Position numbers and translations under genes: made by a program | In this document: one piece after another, positions 17,811 to 26,297 of the stretch | How the letters are laid out: every line of letters begins with the position of its first letter | Numbering within the stretch: the stretch's first letter is position 1 | Assembly: GCF_022346945.1 (NCBI RefSeq) | Contig: NZ_JAKRNI010000010.1 | Location: 1-64,000, forward strand | Direction: 5' to 3' | DNA from: Microbacterium sp. ACRRU | Lineage (GTDB): Bacteria > Actinomycetota > Actinomycetes > Actinomycetales > Microbacteriaceae | Length of the DNA: 64,000 nt | Notes under the pieces: generated by a model | What the model was told of the DNA's origin: nothing | Database searches by the model: none | The model's input: only the letters and a program-made list of their open reading frames with translations

Positions 17811-17860
17811 GTGAGGTGAGGATTGCCTTTCTACCAGGCATTTAGCCCAGCCTCATCTTG
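17811..17860 (+). promoter_or_regulatory. Two candidate DtxR/IdeR-type iron boxes upstream of dps
   Basis: GTGAGGTGAGGATTGCCTTTC (17811-17831) and ATTTAGCCCAGCCTCATCTTG (17840-17860) both resemble the actinobacterial iron box TTAGGTTAGSCTAACCTAA, imperfectly. They lie upstream of the dps -35 position, where an activator would sit, and could also act on the divergent carbonic anhydrase gene. Judged by eye only. Confidence 0.4.
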
Positions 17861-17883
17861 CTTGCGGAATGTTCTCTGCTGAG

Positions 17884-17889
17884 TAGCGT
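17884..17889 (+). promoter_or_regulatory. Candidate -10 box for dps (TAGCGT)
   Basis: TAGCGT with TTGCGG 16 bases upstream (17862-17867) as -35. The leader carries GAGGAG before the ATG. Confidence 0.55.
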
Positions 17890-17928
17890 TGCTGTCAGAA
17901 CGACTTCCGAAGAACTCGAGGAGACCCC

Positions 17929-18414
17929 ATGAGCACCGTTCAGACCCCCGCCGCGACCACCGTCGACTCGACCATGGCCTCCAGCACCGCCCAGTTCCTC
18001 TCGCCCGTCGTCCTCGGCCTCGAGGCTCTCGTCGTCAACGGCAAGCAGGCCCACTGGCACGTGCGCGGTTCGAACTTCATCGGTGTACACGAGCTGCTCG
18101 ACACCGTCGTGGCCCACGCGCAGGACTGGGCCGATCTGGCCGCTGAGCGGATCGTCGCCCTCGGCCTCCCGATCGACTCGCGCCTGTCGACCGTCGCCGC
18201 CAAGGCAAGGGAGACCGCGGTTCCCGCCGGCTTCGCGCAGTCCGACGTCATCATCCGCGCCGTGATCGCCGACATCGACGCCGTTCTCGTCGACATCCAG
18301 ACCGCCATCGACGGTCTCGACGAGACCGACCTGTCGAGCCAGGACGTCGCGATCGAGATCAAGCGCGGCCTCGACAAGGACCGCTGGTTCCTCTTCGCGC
18401 ACCTCGCGGCCTGA
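17929..18414 (+). CDS. dps: Dps family DNA-protecting mini-ferritin
   Basis: 161 residues. The inter-subunit ferroxidase residues are all present: H42, H54, D69 and E73, with the same spacing as E. coli Dps (H51, H63, D78, E82). The protein forms a 12-mer that oxidises and stores iron and protects DNA from peroxide. The N-terminal tail (about 20 residues, Thr/Ser/Ala-rich) has no lysine, so DNA binding through the tail is unlikely. The start follows GAGGAG. Possible iron-regulator boxes lie upstream. It ends in a UUCG-capped terminator and then palindromic repeat B. Confidence 0.95.
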   Translation: MSTVQTPAATTVDSTMASSTAQFLSPVVLGLEALVVNGKQAHWHVRGSNFIGVHELLDTVVAHAQDWADLAAERIVALGLPIDSRLSTVAAKARETAVPAGFAQSDVIIRAVIADIDAVLVDIQTAIDGLDETDLSSQDVAIEIKRGLDKDRWFLFAHLAA

Positions 18415-18429
18415 ACACCTCCTTCCGAC

Positions 18430-18457
18430 GAGGGGCGGCGCTTCGGCGTCGCCCCTC
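18430..18457 (+). terminator. Terminator of dps (UUCG tetraloop)
   Basis: GAGGGGCG pairs with CGCCCCTC, extended by inner pairs to a C(TTCG)G cap; about 12 pairs in all, followed by TCCTCTT. Confidence 0.8.
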
Positions 18458-18464
18458 TCCTCTT

Positions 18465-18528
18465 GCGTGAGTTGCCAAGATTTGTCGCCTTCGGGCGCAG
18501 CCCGGCGACAAATCTTGGCAACTCACGC
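18465..18528. repeat. Intergenic palindromic repeat, family 1, copy B
   Basis: Two perfect 25-base arms (18465-18489 and 18504-18528) with core GTGAGTTGCCAAGATTTGTCGCC, separated by 14 bases holding an inner stem CGGGC/GCCCG. It lies between the convergent ends of dps and the amidohydrolase gene, just after the dps terminator. Copies A and C share the arm. Confidence 0.93.
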
Positions 18529-18549
18529 TTCTGCTGCGCGGGGGCAGGG

Positions 18550-20046
18550 TCAGGACGTGTGGGTGACGCGGCCCGCGAGCAGGGTCGTGCGCACCGGCAT
18601 CGCCCGGAGGGCGCGCTCGTCGGCGGTCCGCGGATCGGCGTCGACGATCACCAGATCCGCCAGGGCACCGGGAGCGATCTCGGCCGGCGCCGTCGAGCCG
18701 CCGGAGGTGGATGCCGCGATCGCGGTGTCGATGTCGATCCGCTGGTGCGGCTGCCAGGCGTCGCGCCCATCGCGCGTGCGGAACACCGCGGATGCCATCG
18801 CCGCCCACGGATCCAGGGGTGCGACGGGGGCGTCGGAGCCGAACCGGAGGTTCGCACCGCTGTCGGCCAGCGCACGCAGCGGATACGGCTGAGACGACTG
18901 CTCGGCCCACATGGCATCCGTCATGTCGCGGTCGTCGAGAGCGTGCTCGGGCTGCACGCTCGCAGCAACGCCGAGCCGGGCGAAACGCGGGATGTCGGCG
19001 TGCGCGACGAGCTGTGCGTGCTCGATCGTGCCGACCGCCCCGGTGCGGGCGTACGCGTCGAGGGCGTGGGCGTTGGCAACGTCGCCGATGGCGTGGATCG
19101 CGCACTCGAGGCCCGCGGCCGTCGCGCGCGTCATGAGCTGCTCGAGCTCATCGGGCGTGATCGTCAGCAGCCCGTGATTGCCGACATCATCCGGGTAAGG
19201 ATGAGCACAGGCGGCAGTGCGCGTGCCGAGCGAGCCGTCGGTGATGGCCTTGAGCGGTCCGACGCGCACGAGATCGTGCGAAGCGCCGCGCACCGGATCG
19301 CCCGTGCGCAGGCCCTCCGCGATCGCGCGGTCCAGGTGCTGCGGGTACGTGCCGTACGACACCCGCAGCGCATCGAAACCGCGGGCGACCCGGCGCTGCC
19401 ACGGTTCGTCGTTCCACGTCATGTCGAGGTCGACGAGACCGACGACGCCCCGTGCCGCAGCGGCTCGCGCCATCCGGTCCACGGCGCGGTCGGCGATCTC
19501 GGGTTCGACGGCGTTGATGCGGCGCGAGATCTCGAACGCATCTTCTTCGCGGAGGACCCCGGATGCCGGGGGCTCGATGCCCTCGCGCCGGAACGCCGCG
19601 GAGTTGAGCCACACGCTGTGGACGTCGGCATTGACGAGATAGGTCGGGACGTCGCCGGTGGTGGCATCCAGGAGGTCGAGGCTCGGCTCGTCGGCCCAGA
19701 GGCCGTCGCGGAACCCGACGCCGATGCGCAGTCCGTCGACGAAGGGGGCCGCGCCCATGATCGCGGCGGCCTCCCGCGCCGACGTCGCCGATCCCAGCGG
19801 GATACGGCCGACCGAGAGGGCCCACTGGACGACGTGCACGTGGTGGTCCCACAGCCCCGGGACAAGCCACCCTCCGTCACCGTCCACGACGACGCCGCGC
19901 GGTCGGAGGTTCCCGGTCGGGGCGATGTCGAGGATGCGGCCGTCGGCGAGGACGAGGTCGACCGGCTCGCCGGGCGTCGGCAGGAATTCGCGGCCGGGAC
20001 CGGAGACGCGTACGGCCCGGACGAACGCCGCGGTCTCGCCGATCAT
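18550..20046 (-). CDS. Amidohydrolase family 3 protein (YtcJ-like)
   Basis: 498-residue metal-dependent hydrolase of the amidohydrolase superfamily. The metal-binding HxH occurs in GLWDHHVHV near residue 66, and later histidines are in CAIHAIGDVANAHALDAYA and in the region AHADIPRF. The last part SLGTRTAACAHPY and FGSDAPVAPLDPW fit YtcJ-type proteins, whose substrates are mostly unknown. The ATG at 20044-20046 overlaps the PaiB-like gene stop by four bases. It is the last gene of the rpiB-nei-paiB run. The frame stays open upstream, but that would overlap the previous gene entirely. Confidence 0.88.
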   Translation of the reverse strand: MIGETAAFVRAVRVSGPGREFLPTPGEPVDLVLADGRILDIAPTGNLRPRGVVVDGDGGWLVPGLWDHHVHVVQWALSVGRIPLGSATSAREAAAIMGAAPFVDGLRIGVGFRDGLWADEPSLDLLDATTGDVPTYLVNADVHSVWLNSAAFRREGIEPPASGVLREEDAFEISRRINAVEPEIADRAVDRMARAAAARGVVGLVDLDMTWNDEPWQRRVARGFDALRVSYGTYPQHLDRAIAEGLRTGDPVRGASHDLVRVGPLKAITDGSLGTRTAACAHPYPDDVGNHGLLTITPDELEQLMTRATAAGLECAIHAIGDVANAHALDAYARTGAVGTIEHAQLVAHADIPRFARLGVAASVQPEHALDDRDMTDAMWAEQSSQPYPLRALADSGANLRFGSDAPVAPLDPWAAMASAVFRTRDGRDAWQPHQRIDIDTAIAASTSGGSTAPAEIAPGALADLVIVDADPRTADERALRAMPVRTTLLAGRVTHTS

Positions 20047-20669
20047 GCGCGCGGGCGCGCGTCGGCGGCGCGGCGCATCTCGGCGGCGAGAGCCGGGTTG
20101 GCGTACGGCCCGTCCGACAACCCGTCGATGATCGTTTCGACGACGTCGGCGGGGCGGTTCTGGCTCAGCTTCCGCTTGCCGACGACGCGGGTCGGGGTCA
20201 GCCGGAAGCCGACGGTGCCCGCGGCGAGCCGATCGACGAACGCCGGGTCGTTCGGTGCGCGATACAGCCCGCGACCGTCCTCGCCCTCGAAACGCTCCAC
20301 GAGCCGGTCGAGAACACTGAGGTTCTCTTCCGGCTCGAGGAGCTCCGGGATGCCGCTCAGGTGCGCCGAGACGAAGTTCCACGTGGGGACGGCGGGAACA
20401 TCGCCGTACCACCGGGGCGAGACGTAGCCGTGCGGCCCCTGCACCACGACGAGGAGCTCGCGCTCTCCGAGGCCCAGGATCATGTCGTCGGGTTTGCCGA
20501 CGTGACCGACGATCGTGAGATCGTCGCGCGCGTCGTCCAACAGCACCGCGTAGTGGGAGGCGACGAGCCCGTCCGCACCGGACGAGACCAGGGTCACCCA
20601 GGGATGCTGCTCGATGAGACGTCGGATCTCGCCGACATCGGTCATCGCGAAACTCGGATTCTGCCGCAC
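20043..20669 (-). CDS. PaiB-like FMN-binding family protein
   Basis: 208 residues of the PaiB family (FMN-binding split-barrel fold, named for a Bacillus regulator of proteases and sporulation). Typical features are the start DVGEIRRLIEQHPWVTLVSSG, then ASHYAVLL, HVGKPD, YVSPRWYGDVPAVPTWNF and a late KLSQNRP. Here it lies with metabolic genes and no DNA-binding domain is visible, so a flavin or heme-binding role is as likely as regulation. GTG at 20667-20669 is used because TAGGCT lies six bases before (leaderless type); an ATG eight codons on is the alternative. Confidence 0.85.
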   Translation of the reverse strand: MRQNPSFAMTDVGEIRRLIEQHPWVTLVSSGADGLVASHYAVLLDDARDDLTIVGHVGKPDDMILGLGERELLVVVQGPHGYVSPRWYGDVPAVPTWNFVSAHLSGIPELLEPEENLSVLDRLVERFEGEDGRGLYRAPNDPAFVDRLAAGTVGFRLTPTRVVGKRKLSQNRPADVVETIIDGLSDGPYANPALAAEMRRAADARPRA

Positions 20670-20675
20670 CGGTTC

Positions 20676-20681
20676 AGCCTA
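20676..20681 (-). promoter_or_regulatory. Leaderless-type -10 box (TAGGCT) for the PaiB-like gene
   Basis: TAGGCT, six bases (GAACCG), GTG on the minus strand, inside the 18-base gap after the Nei gene. Confidence 0.5.
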
Positions 20682-20687
20682 GATCGC

Positions 20688-21677
20688 TCACGCCTGGCAG
20701 TTCGGACACCAGTAGAGCTTGCGCCCGGCGGCTTCCTCGACGAGCACGGTGGTGCCGCAGACTCGGCAGGGCAGACCCGCGCGGTGATACACCCAATGCC
20801 GGTCGTCGCGATGGGCCATGGCGCGACGGTAGGCCTCGGGGTCGAGGTCGTCCATCGTCATCATCTGACCCGTCTCGACGCCGATGGCGAGCAGCCGCAC
20901 CCAATCGCGCCACATCGCGCGGACGGTCTCCTCGGGCACGTCGCGGCCGGGCGTGTGCGGGTTCTGGCGGGCCCGGAAGAGGATCTCGGCGCGATAGACG
21001 TTGCCGATACCGCTGACCACGGCTTGATCCATGAGCAGGAGGCCGATCGCGGTGGGCTTGCGCCGCACGGTCGCGACGAACCGTTCCTCCCCCTCCGCCA
21101 CGTCGTCGACGAGCGGGTCCGGTCCGAGCTTGGCGATCGTCGCGACGACCTCGTCCGGGGTCTGCAGTTGGCACGCCGTGGGTCCGCGCAGGTCGGCGCA
21201 CGTCGTCTCGGTGAGCAGGCGGAGCCGCACCGCACCGACCACGGGCGGCGGCCACTCGCTCTGCTCCTCCAGTCCGGTGGTCTGCTCGGACATGCGCACA
21301 CGAGCGCGCCGCGGGGCGCCGATCGAGGTCAGGGAGTTCTCGCCGGCGGCATCCAGGATCGGCTCGCCGAGGACCGTGCCGCGCTGGTTGGTCTGGCCCA
21401 TGCGGCCGTTCGCCGCGGCGATCGTGGCGTCGACGGCGACCTCGCCCGAGAAGTCCCACGCGCCGTACATGCCGAGGTGGACGCGCAGCCACACGTCCGG
21501 GTCGAACCGCAGGAACATCTGCTTGCCGACGGCGCGCACCTCGACCGCTTCGCGTCCGTCGATGACCGACGCGCCCTCCGCGAATCGCCCCTGGGGACTG
21601 GATGCCGCGACCGACCGGCCCACGATGTTGCGGTCGAATTGCCGCGCGATGCGATGGACGGAATGCCCTTCGGGCAT
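20688..21677 (-). CDS. Fpg/Nei family DNA glycosylase (endonuclease VIII-like)
   Basis: 329-residue base-excision repair enzyme removing oxidised bases. It begins MPEGHSVHRIA, with Pro2 as the expected Schiff-base nucleophile and Glu3 conserved; this start is of the Nei rather than Fpg type. The helix-two-turn-helix is near LLMDQAVVSGIGNVYRAEIL, and a C-terminal zinc finger uses CRVCG...CPNC. The ATG shares one base with the rpiB stop (TGATG), and the initiator must be exactly here because the second residue is catalytic. It is coupled to rpiB for no obvious biochemical reason. Confidence 0.92.
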   Translation of the reverse strand: MPEGHSVHRIARQFDRNIVGRSVAASSPQGRFAEGASVIDGREAVEVRAVGKQMFLRFDPDVWLRVHLGMYGAWDFSGEVAVDATIAAANGRMGQTNQRGTVLGEPILDAAGENSLTSIGAPRRARVRMSEQTTGLEEQSEWPPPVVGAVRLRLLTETTCADLRGPTACQLQTPDEVVATIAKLGPDPLVDDVAEGEERFVATVRRKPTAIGLLLMDQAVVSGIGNVYRAEILFRARQNPHTPGRDVPEETVRAMWRDWVRLLAIGVETGQMMTMDDLDPEAYRRAMAHRDDRHWVYHRAGLPCRVCGTTVLVEEAAGRKLYWCPNCQA

Positions 21678-22219
21678 CAGCCTGCCTCGGGATCGAAGGA
21701 GTCGCTCGCGTCGAGAACGTCGGGCTGACGCTGCCCCTCGCGCGGGTCGGGGAGCAGAATGCCGTCCTGCTCGTAGGCGGCCAGCTGCGCGATGCGGCGC
21801 GCATGACGTTCTTCGCCCGAGAACGGGGTCGCGATGAAGCGATCGATGAACGACGCGGCCTCGTCGAACGTGTGCTGCCGGGCGCCGATGGCGATCACGT
21901 TGGCGTCGTTGTGCTCGCGGGCGAGCTCGGCCGTGGCCATGTTCCACACCAGCGCCGCGCGGACGCCGAGCACCTTGTTCGCCGCGATCTGTTCGCCGTT
22001 GCCCGAGCCGCCGAAGACCACCCCGAGCGCCTCGACGCCGTCAGCCTGGTCGCGCACGACGGCCTGCGCCGCGCGGATGCAGAAGGCCGGGTAGTCGTCG
22101 AGCGGGTCGTACTCGATGGGGCCGTGGTCGACGACCTCGTGGCCCTGTTCGGCCAGGTGGTGCTGAAGCTGGGTGGAGAACTCGAGACCGGCGTGATCGG
22201 TGCCGATGTGAATGCGCAT
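21677..22219 (-). CDS. rpiB: Ribose-5-phosphate isomerase B
   Basis: 180 residues. Interconverts ribose 5-phosphate and ribulose 5-phosphate in the pentose phosphate pathway. The family start MRIHIGTDHAG, the phosphate-binding GGSGNGEQ loop and the conserved WNMATAELAREHND segment are clear. The C-terminal 30 residues extend beyond the E. coli protein (149 residues) and are acidic, as in other actinobacteria. The ATG has TAGGAT six bases before it, a leaderless-type promoter. It is the first gene of the run rpiB, nei, paiB-like, amidohydrolase. Confidence 0.95.
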   Translation of the reverse strand: MRIHIGTDHAGLEFSTQLQHHLAEQGHEVVDHGPIEYDPLDDYPAFCIRAAQAVVRDQADGVEALGVVFGGSGNGEQIAANKVLGVRAALVWNMATAELAREHNDANVIAIGARQHTFDEAASFIDRFIATPFSGEERHARRIAQLAAYEQDGILLPDPREGQRQPDVLDASDSFDPEAG

Positions 22220-22225
22220 GGGGTC

Positions 22226-22231
22226 ATCCTA
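22226..22231 (-). promoter_or_regulatory. Leaderless-type -10 box (TAGGAT) for rpiB
   Basis: TAGGAT, six bases (GACCCC), ATG on the minus strand. Confidence 0.6.
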
Positions 22232-22263
22232 TTGACGGCCGCGGATGCCGCGGGTGGACATGA

Positions 22264-22300
22264 CGGCGCCGCCCGTCCCGCGCGGGGACGAGCGGCGCCG
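22264..22300 (-). terminator. Terminator of the ferrochelatase gene
   Basis: CGGCGCCGCCCGTCCC pairs with GGGGACGAGCGGCGCCG (one mismatch) eight bases after the hemH stop. Confidence 0.8.
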
Positions 22301-22307
22301 GAACCTC

Positions 22308-23495
22308 TCAGGGACGCAGACCCGCGGCGACGGGCTTGAACCCCGCACGGATGTTCTCGCAGCAGCCGGGGCGGCACACGTCGTACCAGGGTCCGAGGTC
22401 GGTGACGTGCGGGCGCTCGGCCTTCGGCGTCCCCGCGAGGCGCTCCTCGACCAGGTCGATCAGCCCGGACACGTAGGCGGGGTCGACGCCGGGCGTGGGC
22501 GTGCGAACCGCGCGGATGCCGGCCTCCTCGGCCGCCTCCATCGCTTCGGTGTCGAGGTCCCAGAGCACCTCCATGTGGTCGCTGACGAAACCCAACGGCA
22601 CGATCACGACCGCCTCGGCGCCCCGACCGGGCAGCTCGGCGATGACGTCGTTCACGTCCGGCTCGAGCCACGGCTGCGACGCAGGGCCCGAGCGCGACTG
22701 GTAGACCAATTCCCACTCCACGTCGGCCACGGCGGCGGCCACCTCGGCCATGACGTACGCGGCGACGGCCTTGTGCTGGGCCTCGTACGCCCCGCCCTCG
22801 CCGAAGTCGACGTCACGCGGGCCCGAGCGCTGCGCGTCGGCGGTCGGGATGGAGTGAGTGGAGAAGAGCACCCGGATCTTCTCGGCGGGGATGCCGTCGG
22901 CGATGTACGTCGACACGGCATCCTTCACACCGTCGACGAACGCCGAGACGAACCCCGGGTGGTCGAAGAACTGGCGCACCTTGTCGATCGTGACGGTGTC
23001 GCCCAGACCGGTCGCCTCGAGCACGCGGGCGTAGTCCTCGCGGTACTGACGGCAGCTCGAGAACGAGCTGTAGGCGCTCGTGGCGATCGCCAACAGCGTC
23101 GTGTCGCCGGCTTCCGCCGCCTGGGTCACGGCTTCCTCGAGGTAGGGGGCCCAGTTGCGGTTGCCCCAATAGACGGGCAGGTTGAGCCCGCGCCGCGCGA
23201 TCTCGGCCTCGAGGGCCGCCTTCAGGGCACGGTTCTGCGCGTTGATCGGGCTCACACCGCCGAAGTGGCGGTAGTGGTGCGCGACCTCCTCGAGACGCTC
23301 GTCGGGGATGCCGCGGCCGCGCGTGACGTTGCGGAGGAACGGGATGACGTCGTCCTGCCCCTCCGGGCCGCCGAAGCCGGCGAGGAGGATGGCGTCGTAC
23401 GCCACGGGCGTCTCGACCCACTTGGGCCCGGATGCCGCGGCCGGAGACGCGTAGAGGACGGTCTCAGGGGTGCTGTCCATATCGGTCGTGCTCAC
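22308..23495 (-). CDS. hemH: Coproporphyrin/protoporphyrin ferrochelatase
   Basis: 395 residues. Inserts ferrous iron into the porphyrin ring. In actinobacteria the substrate is normally coproporphyrin III (the CpfC role), which is knowledge of the family rather than something seen here. The conserved FSTHSIP histidine region and FVSDHMEVLWDLD are present. C148 (SSFSSCRQY) and the C-terminal C374, C378 and C379 (CRPGCC) match the cysteines that bind a [2Fe-2S] cluster in actinobacterial enzymes. The start is GTG 23493-23495; an ATG five codons later is an alternative. It is divergent from pepN. Confidence 0.95.
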   Translation of the reverse strand: MSTTDMDSTPETVLYASPAAASGPKWVETPVAYDAILLAGFGGPEGQDDVIPFLRNVTRGRGIPDERLEEVAHHYRHFGGVSPINAQNRALKAALEAEIARRGLNLPVYWGNRNWAPYLEEAVTQAAEAGDTTLLAIATSAYSSFSSCRQYREDYARVLEATGLGDTVTIDKVRQFFDHPGFVSAFVDGVKDAVSTYIADGIPAEKIRVLFSTHSIPTADAQRSGPRDVDFGEGGAYEAQHKAVAAYVMAEVAAAVADVEWELVYQSRSGPASQPWLEPDVNDVIAELPGRGAEAVVIVPLGFVSDHMEVLWDLDTEAMEAAEEAGIRAVRTPTPGVDPAYVSGLIDLVEERLAGTPKAERPHVTDLGPWYDVCRPGCCENIRAGFKPVAAGLRP

Positions 23496-23547
23496 CCCGA
23501 CATCCTCGCACTTACGCGGTGAGCCCGGCCCTGGGGTATCTCGACAC

Positions 23548-23553
23548 TAGGCT
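23548..23553 (+). promoter_or_regulatory. Candidate -10 box for pepN (TAGGCT)
   Basis: TAGGCT gives a leader of about 68 bases ending with the ribosome site GGGAGA before GTG 23622. Confidence 0.45.
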
Positions 23554-23621
23554 TATACGGTTGTCGTCGGCGCCAGCAGTGCCATCCGCGACGACCCACC
23601 CACATCCTCGGGAGAACACCA

Positions 23622-26168
23622 GTGCCAGGAGAGAACCTCACCCGCATCGAAGCGCAGGAGCGCCGCGCGATCGTCGACACGCACGAGTACCACGTGCGTC
23701 TCGACCTCACCCGCGGCGACGAGGTCTTCGGTTCCGTGACCACCGCCCGCTTCGCCGCCACCGAGGGTGCCTCCACCTTCATCGACCTGATCGCACGCTC
23801 CGTGAACGCGGTCACCCTGAACGGCCGCTCGCTCGACCCCGCCGAGGTCTTCGCGGATTCGCGCATCGCGCTCGACGGTCTCGCGGCCGAGAACGAGCTC
23901 GTCGTCGACGCTGACTGCGAGTACACGAACACCGGTGAGGGTCTGCACCGCTTCGTCGACCCCGTCGACGGCGAGGTCTACCTCTACACGCAGTTCGAGG
24001 TGCCTGACTCTCGCCGTGTCTTCGCGGTGTTCGAGCAGCCCGACCTCAAGGCCGAGTTCACGTTCGACGTGACGGCCCCGGCTGCGTGGAAGGTGGTCTC
24101 CAACTCCCCCACCCCCGAGCCAGTGGACGCCGGCGACGGTGCCGCCCGGTGGACTTTCCCCGCGACGCCGCGCATCTCGTCGTACATCACCGCCCTGGTC
24201 GCCGGCCCCTACGAGAGCACGTTCTCCGAGCTGACCAGCGCCGACGGCCGCGTGATCCCGCTCGGCGTCTACGCCCGCAAGAGCCTGTGGCAGTACCTCG
24301 ACGCCGACTACGTCTTCGAGAAGACCCGTCAGGGCTTCGCCTACTTCGAGGAGAAGTTCGGCTTCCCGTACCCGTTCGCCAAATACGACCAGCTCTTCGT
24401 GCCCGAGTTCAACGCGGGCGCCATGGAGAACGCGGGCGCGGTCACCTTCACCGAGACGTACGTGTTCCGGAGCAAGGTGACGGATGCCGTCAAGGAGCGT
24501 CGCGTCGTCACGATCCTGCACGAGCTCGCGCACATGTGGTTCGGCGACCTGGTCACCATGAAGTGGTGGAACGACCTTTGGCTGAACGAATCGTTCGCCG
24601 AGTGGGCCTCCACGATCGCCACCGCGGAAGCCACCGAGTGGGAGGCCGCCTGGACGACCTTCAACGCGATGGAGAAGACCTGGGCGTACCGCCAGGACCA
24701 GCTGCCCTCCACCCACCCCGTCGTCGCGGAGATCAACGACCTCGAAGACGTGCAGGTCAACTTCGACGGCATCACCTACGCCAAGGGCGGTTCGGTTCTC
24801 AAGCAGCTGGCCGCGTGGGTGGGCATCGAGCAGTTCTTCGCGGGCGTCGCCGCCTACTTCCAGAAGCACCAGTGGTCCAACACCGAGGTCGGCGACCTGC
24901 TGGCCGAGCTCGAGGCCACGAGCGGACGCGACCTCGGCGACTGGGCGAAGAAGTGGCTCGAGACGGCCGGCGTGAACACGCTGTCCCCGCTCATCGAGCA
25001 GGACGACCACGGCTCGCTCACGCGCTTCGCGATCGTGCAGACCGCGCCGTCGGACTATCCGACGATCCGTCCGCACCGTCTGGCCGTCGGCTTCTACTCG
25101 CTGCGCGGTGGCGTCCTCGAGCGGGTGCACCGCGTCGAGCTCGACGTGGACGGCGACCGCACCGAGGTGCCCGAGCTGCGTGGCACCCGGCGTCCCGACC
25201 TCGTCCTGCTCAACGACGACGACCTCGCGTACGCGAAGATCCGCCTCGACGAGCGATCGCTTTCCACCGCCATCGCGCACCTCAAAGACATCGCCGACCC
25301 GCTCGCCCGGTCGCTCGTCTGGGGTGCCGCGTGGGATCAGACCCGGGATGCCGAAGCCTCGGCGACCGACTACATCGATCTCGTGCTGCGCAACATCGGC
25401 GCCGAGACCGAGTCCACCACCGTGCGCACGACCCTCGCGCAGCTGCAGCTCGCCGCCAACAGCTACGTCGCTCCCGCGACGCGGGAGGCCGCGCGCGAGC
25501 GTGTCGCCGACGGGCTCTGGGAGCTGGCGCAGGCGGCCGAGGCCGGCAGCGACAGCCAGCTGCAGTTCGTCACGGCGTTCGCCTCGGCGGCGGCGACTCC
25601 CGCGCACGTCGAAACGGTGCGCGCTCTCCGCGAGGGCGAGACCGTGCTCGACGGACTCGACATCGACACCGACCTATCGTGGCAGCTTCTCGTGGCGCTG
25701 GCCGCGGGCGGCGCGGCGACGGCGGCCGACATCGATGAGGCACGTGCCGCCGACAACACGGCCAAGGGCGGCGAGTTCGCCGCGCAGGCCAAGGCAGCCC
25801 TGCCCAGCCGTGAAGCCAAGCAGGACGCATGGAGCGCCCTCATCGACCGCGCCGACGCGCCCAACACCATCGTCCGTTCCGCGGCGCTCGGTTTCACCCA
25901 CCCGGCGACAGTCGACGTCCTCGCCGAGTTCGTCGGACCCTACTTCGAGATGCTCCTGCCGATCTGGGAGAGCCGCAGCTACCAGATCGCGCAGTACCTC
26001 ATCGTGGGTCTCTACCCGTCGGCTCTGGCGAACGTCGAGCTGCGGGATGCCACTCGCGCGTGGCTGTCCGCGAACAAGGACGCCGCGCCCGCACTGCGCC
26101 GCCTCGTGAGCGAGAACCTCGCCGGCGTGGAGCGCGCCCTTGCCGTGCAGGAGCGCGACGCGCAGTAA
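23622..26168 (+). CDS. pepN: Aminopeptidase N (M1 family)
   Basis: 848-residue zinc aminopeptidase that removes N-terminal residues from peptides in the cytoplasm. The exopeptidase motif GAMEN is near residue 266, and the zinc site is H300-E301-L-A-H304 with E323 (NESFAEW). A C-terminal helical domain of the ERAP1 type occupies roughly the last 320 residues. It starts with GTG after GGGAGA. It is monocistronic, ending in a strong terminator. Length and motifs match the actinobacterial PepN group. Confidence 0.96.
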   Translation: MPGENLTRIEAQERRAIVDTHEYHVRLDLTRGDEVFGSVTTARFAATEGASTFIDLIARSVNAVTLNGRSLDPAEVFADSRIALDGLAAENELVVDADCEYTNTGEGLHRFVDPVDGEVYLYTQFEVPDSRRVFAVFEQPDLKAEFTFDVTAPAAWKVVSNSPTPEPVDAGDGAARWTFPATPRISSYITALVAGPYESTFSELTSADGRVIPLGVYARKSLWQYLDADYVFEKTRQGFAYFEEKFGFPYPFAKYDQLFVPEFNAGAMENAGAVTFTETYVFRSKVTDAVKERRVVTILHELAHMWFGDLVTMKWWNDLWLNESFAEWASTIATAEATEWEAAWTTFNAMEKTWAYRQDQLPSTHPVVAEINDLEDVQVNFDGITYAKGGSVLKQLAAWVGIEQFFAGVAAYFQKHQWSNTEVGDLLAELEATSGRDLGDWAKKWLETAGVNTLSPLIEQDDHGSLTRFAIVQTAPSDYPTIRPHRLAVGFYSLRGGVLERVHRVELDVDGDRTEVPELRGTRRPDLVLLNDDDLAYAKIRLDERSLSTAIAHLKDIADPLARSLVWGAAWDQTRDAEASATDYIDLVLRNIGAETESTTVRTTLAQLQLAANSYVAPATREAARERVADGLWELAQAAEAGSDSQLQFVTAFASAAATPAHVETVRALREGETVLDGLDIDTDLSWQLLVALAAGGAATAADIDEARAADNTAKGGEFAAQAKAALPSREAKQDAWSALIDRADAPNTIVRSAALGFTHPATVDVLAEFVGPYFEMLLPIWESRSYQIAQYLIVGLYPSALANVELRDATRAWLSANKDAAPALRRLVSENLAGVERALAVQERDAQ

Positions 26169-26182
26169 TCCGCAGTAGCGTC

Positions 26183-26218
26183 GTACGCCCCCTCCCGCTT
26201 CCGTGGGAGGGGGCGTAC
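26183..26218 (+). terminator. Terminator of pepN
   Basis: A perfect 14-pair stem GTACGCCCCCTCCC/GGGAGGGGGCGTAC with an eight-base loop, followed by TTCTTC. Confidence 0.88.
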
Positions 26219-26285
26219 TTCTTCGGATGTACGCGGTGGTCGGGGATAGTCCTCCGGGAGGACGCGCCGGTGTCGGTGCGCTTCC

Positions 26286-26291
26286 TACCGT
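26286..26291 (+). promoter_or_regulatory. Leaderless-type -10 box (TACCGT) for the ABC exporter pair
   Basis: TACCGT, six bases (GGAGGC), ATG. GGAGG directly abuts the start, too close to act as a ribosome site. Confidence 0.55.
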
Positions 26292-26297
26292 GGAGGC

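Noticed and set aside
18463..18892. Plus-strand frame beginning MSCQDLSP/MRELPRF at palindrome B
   Set aside because: Starts inside the palindrome and continues antisense to the amidohydrolase gene.
23553..25607. Minus-strand open frame of 684 codons over pepN
   Set aside because: Antisense to pepN, whose zinc-site motifs are intact.
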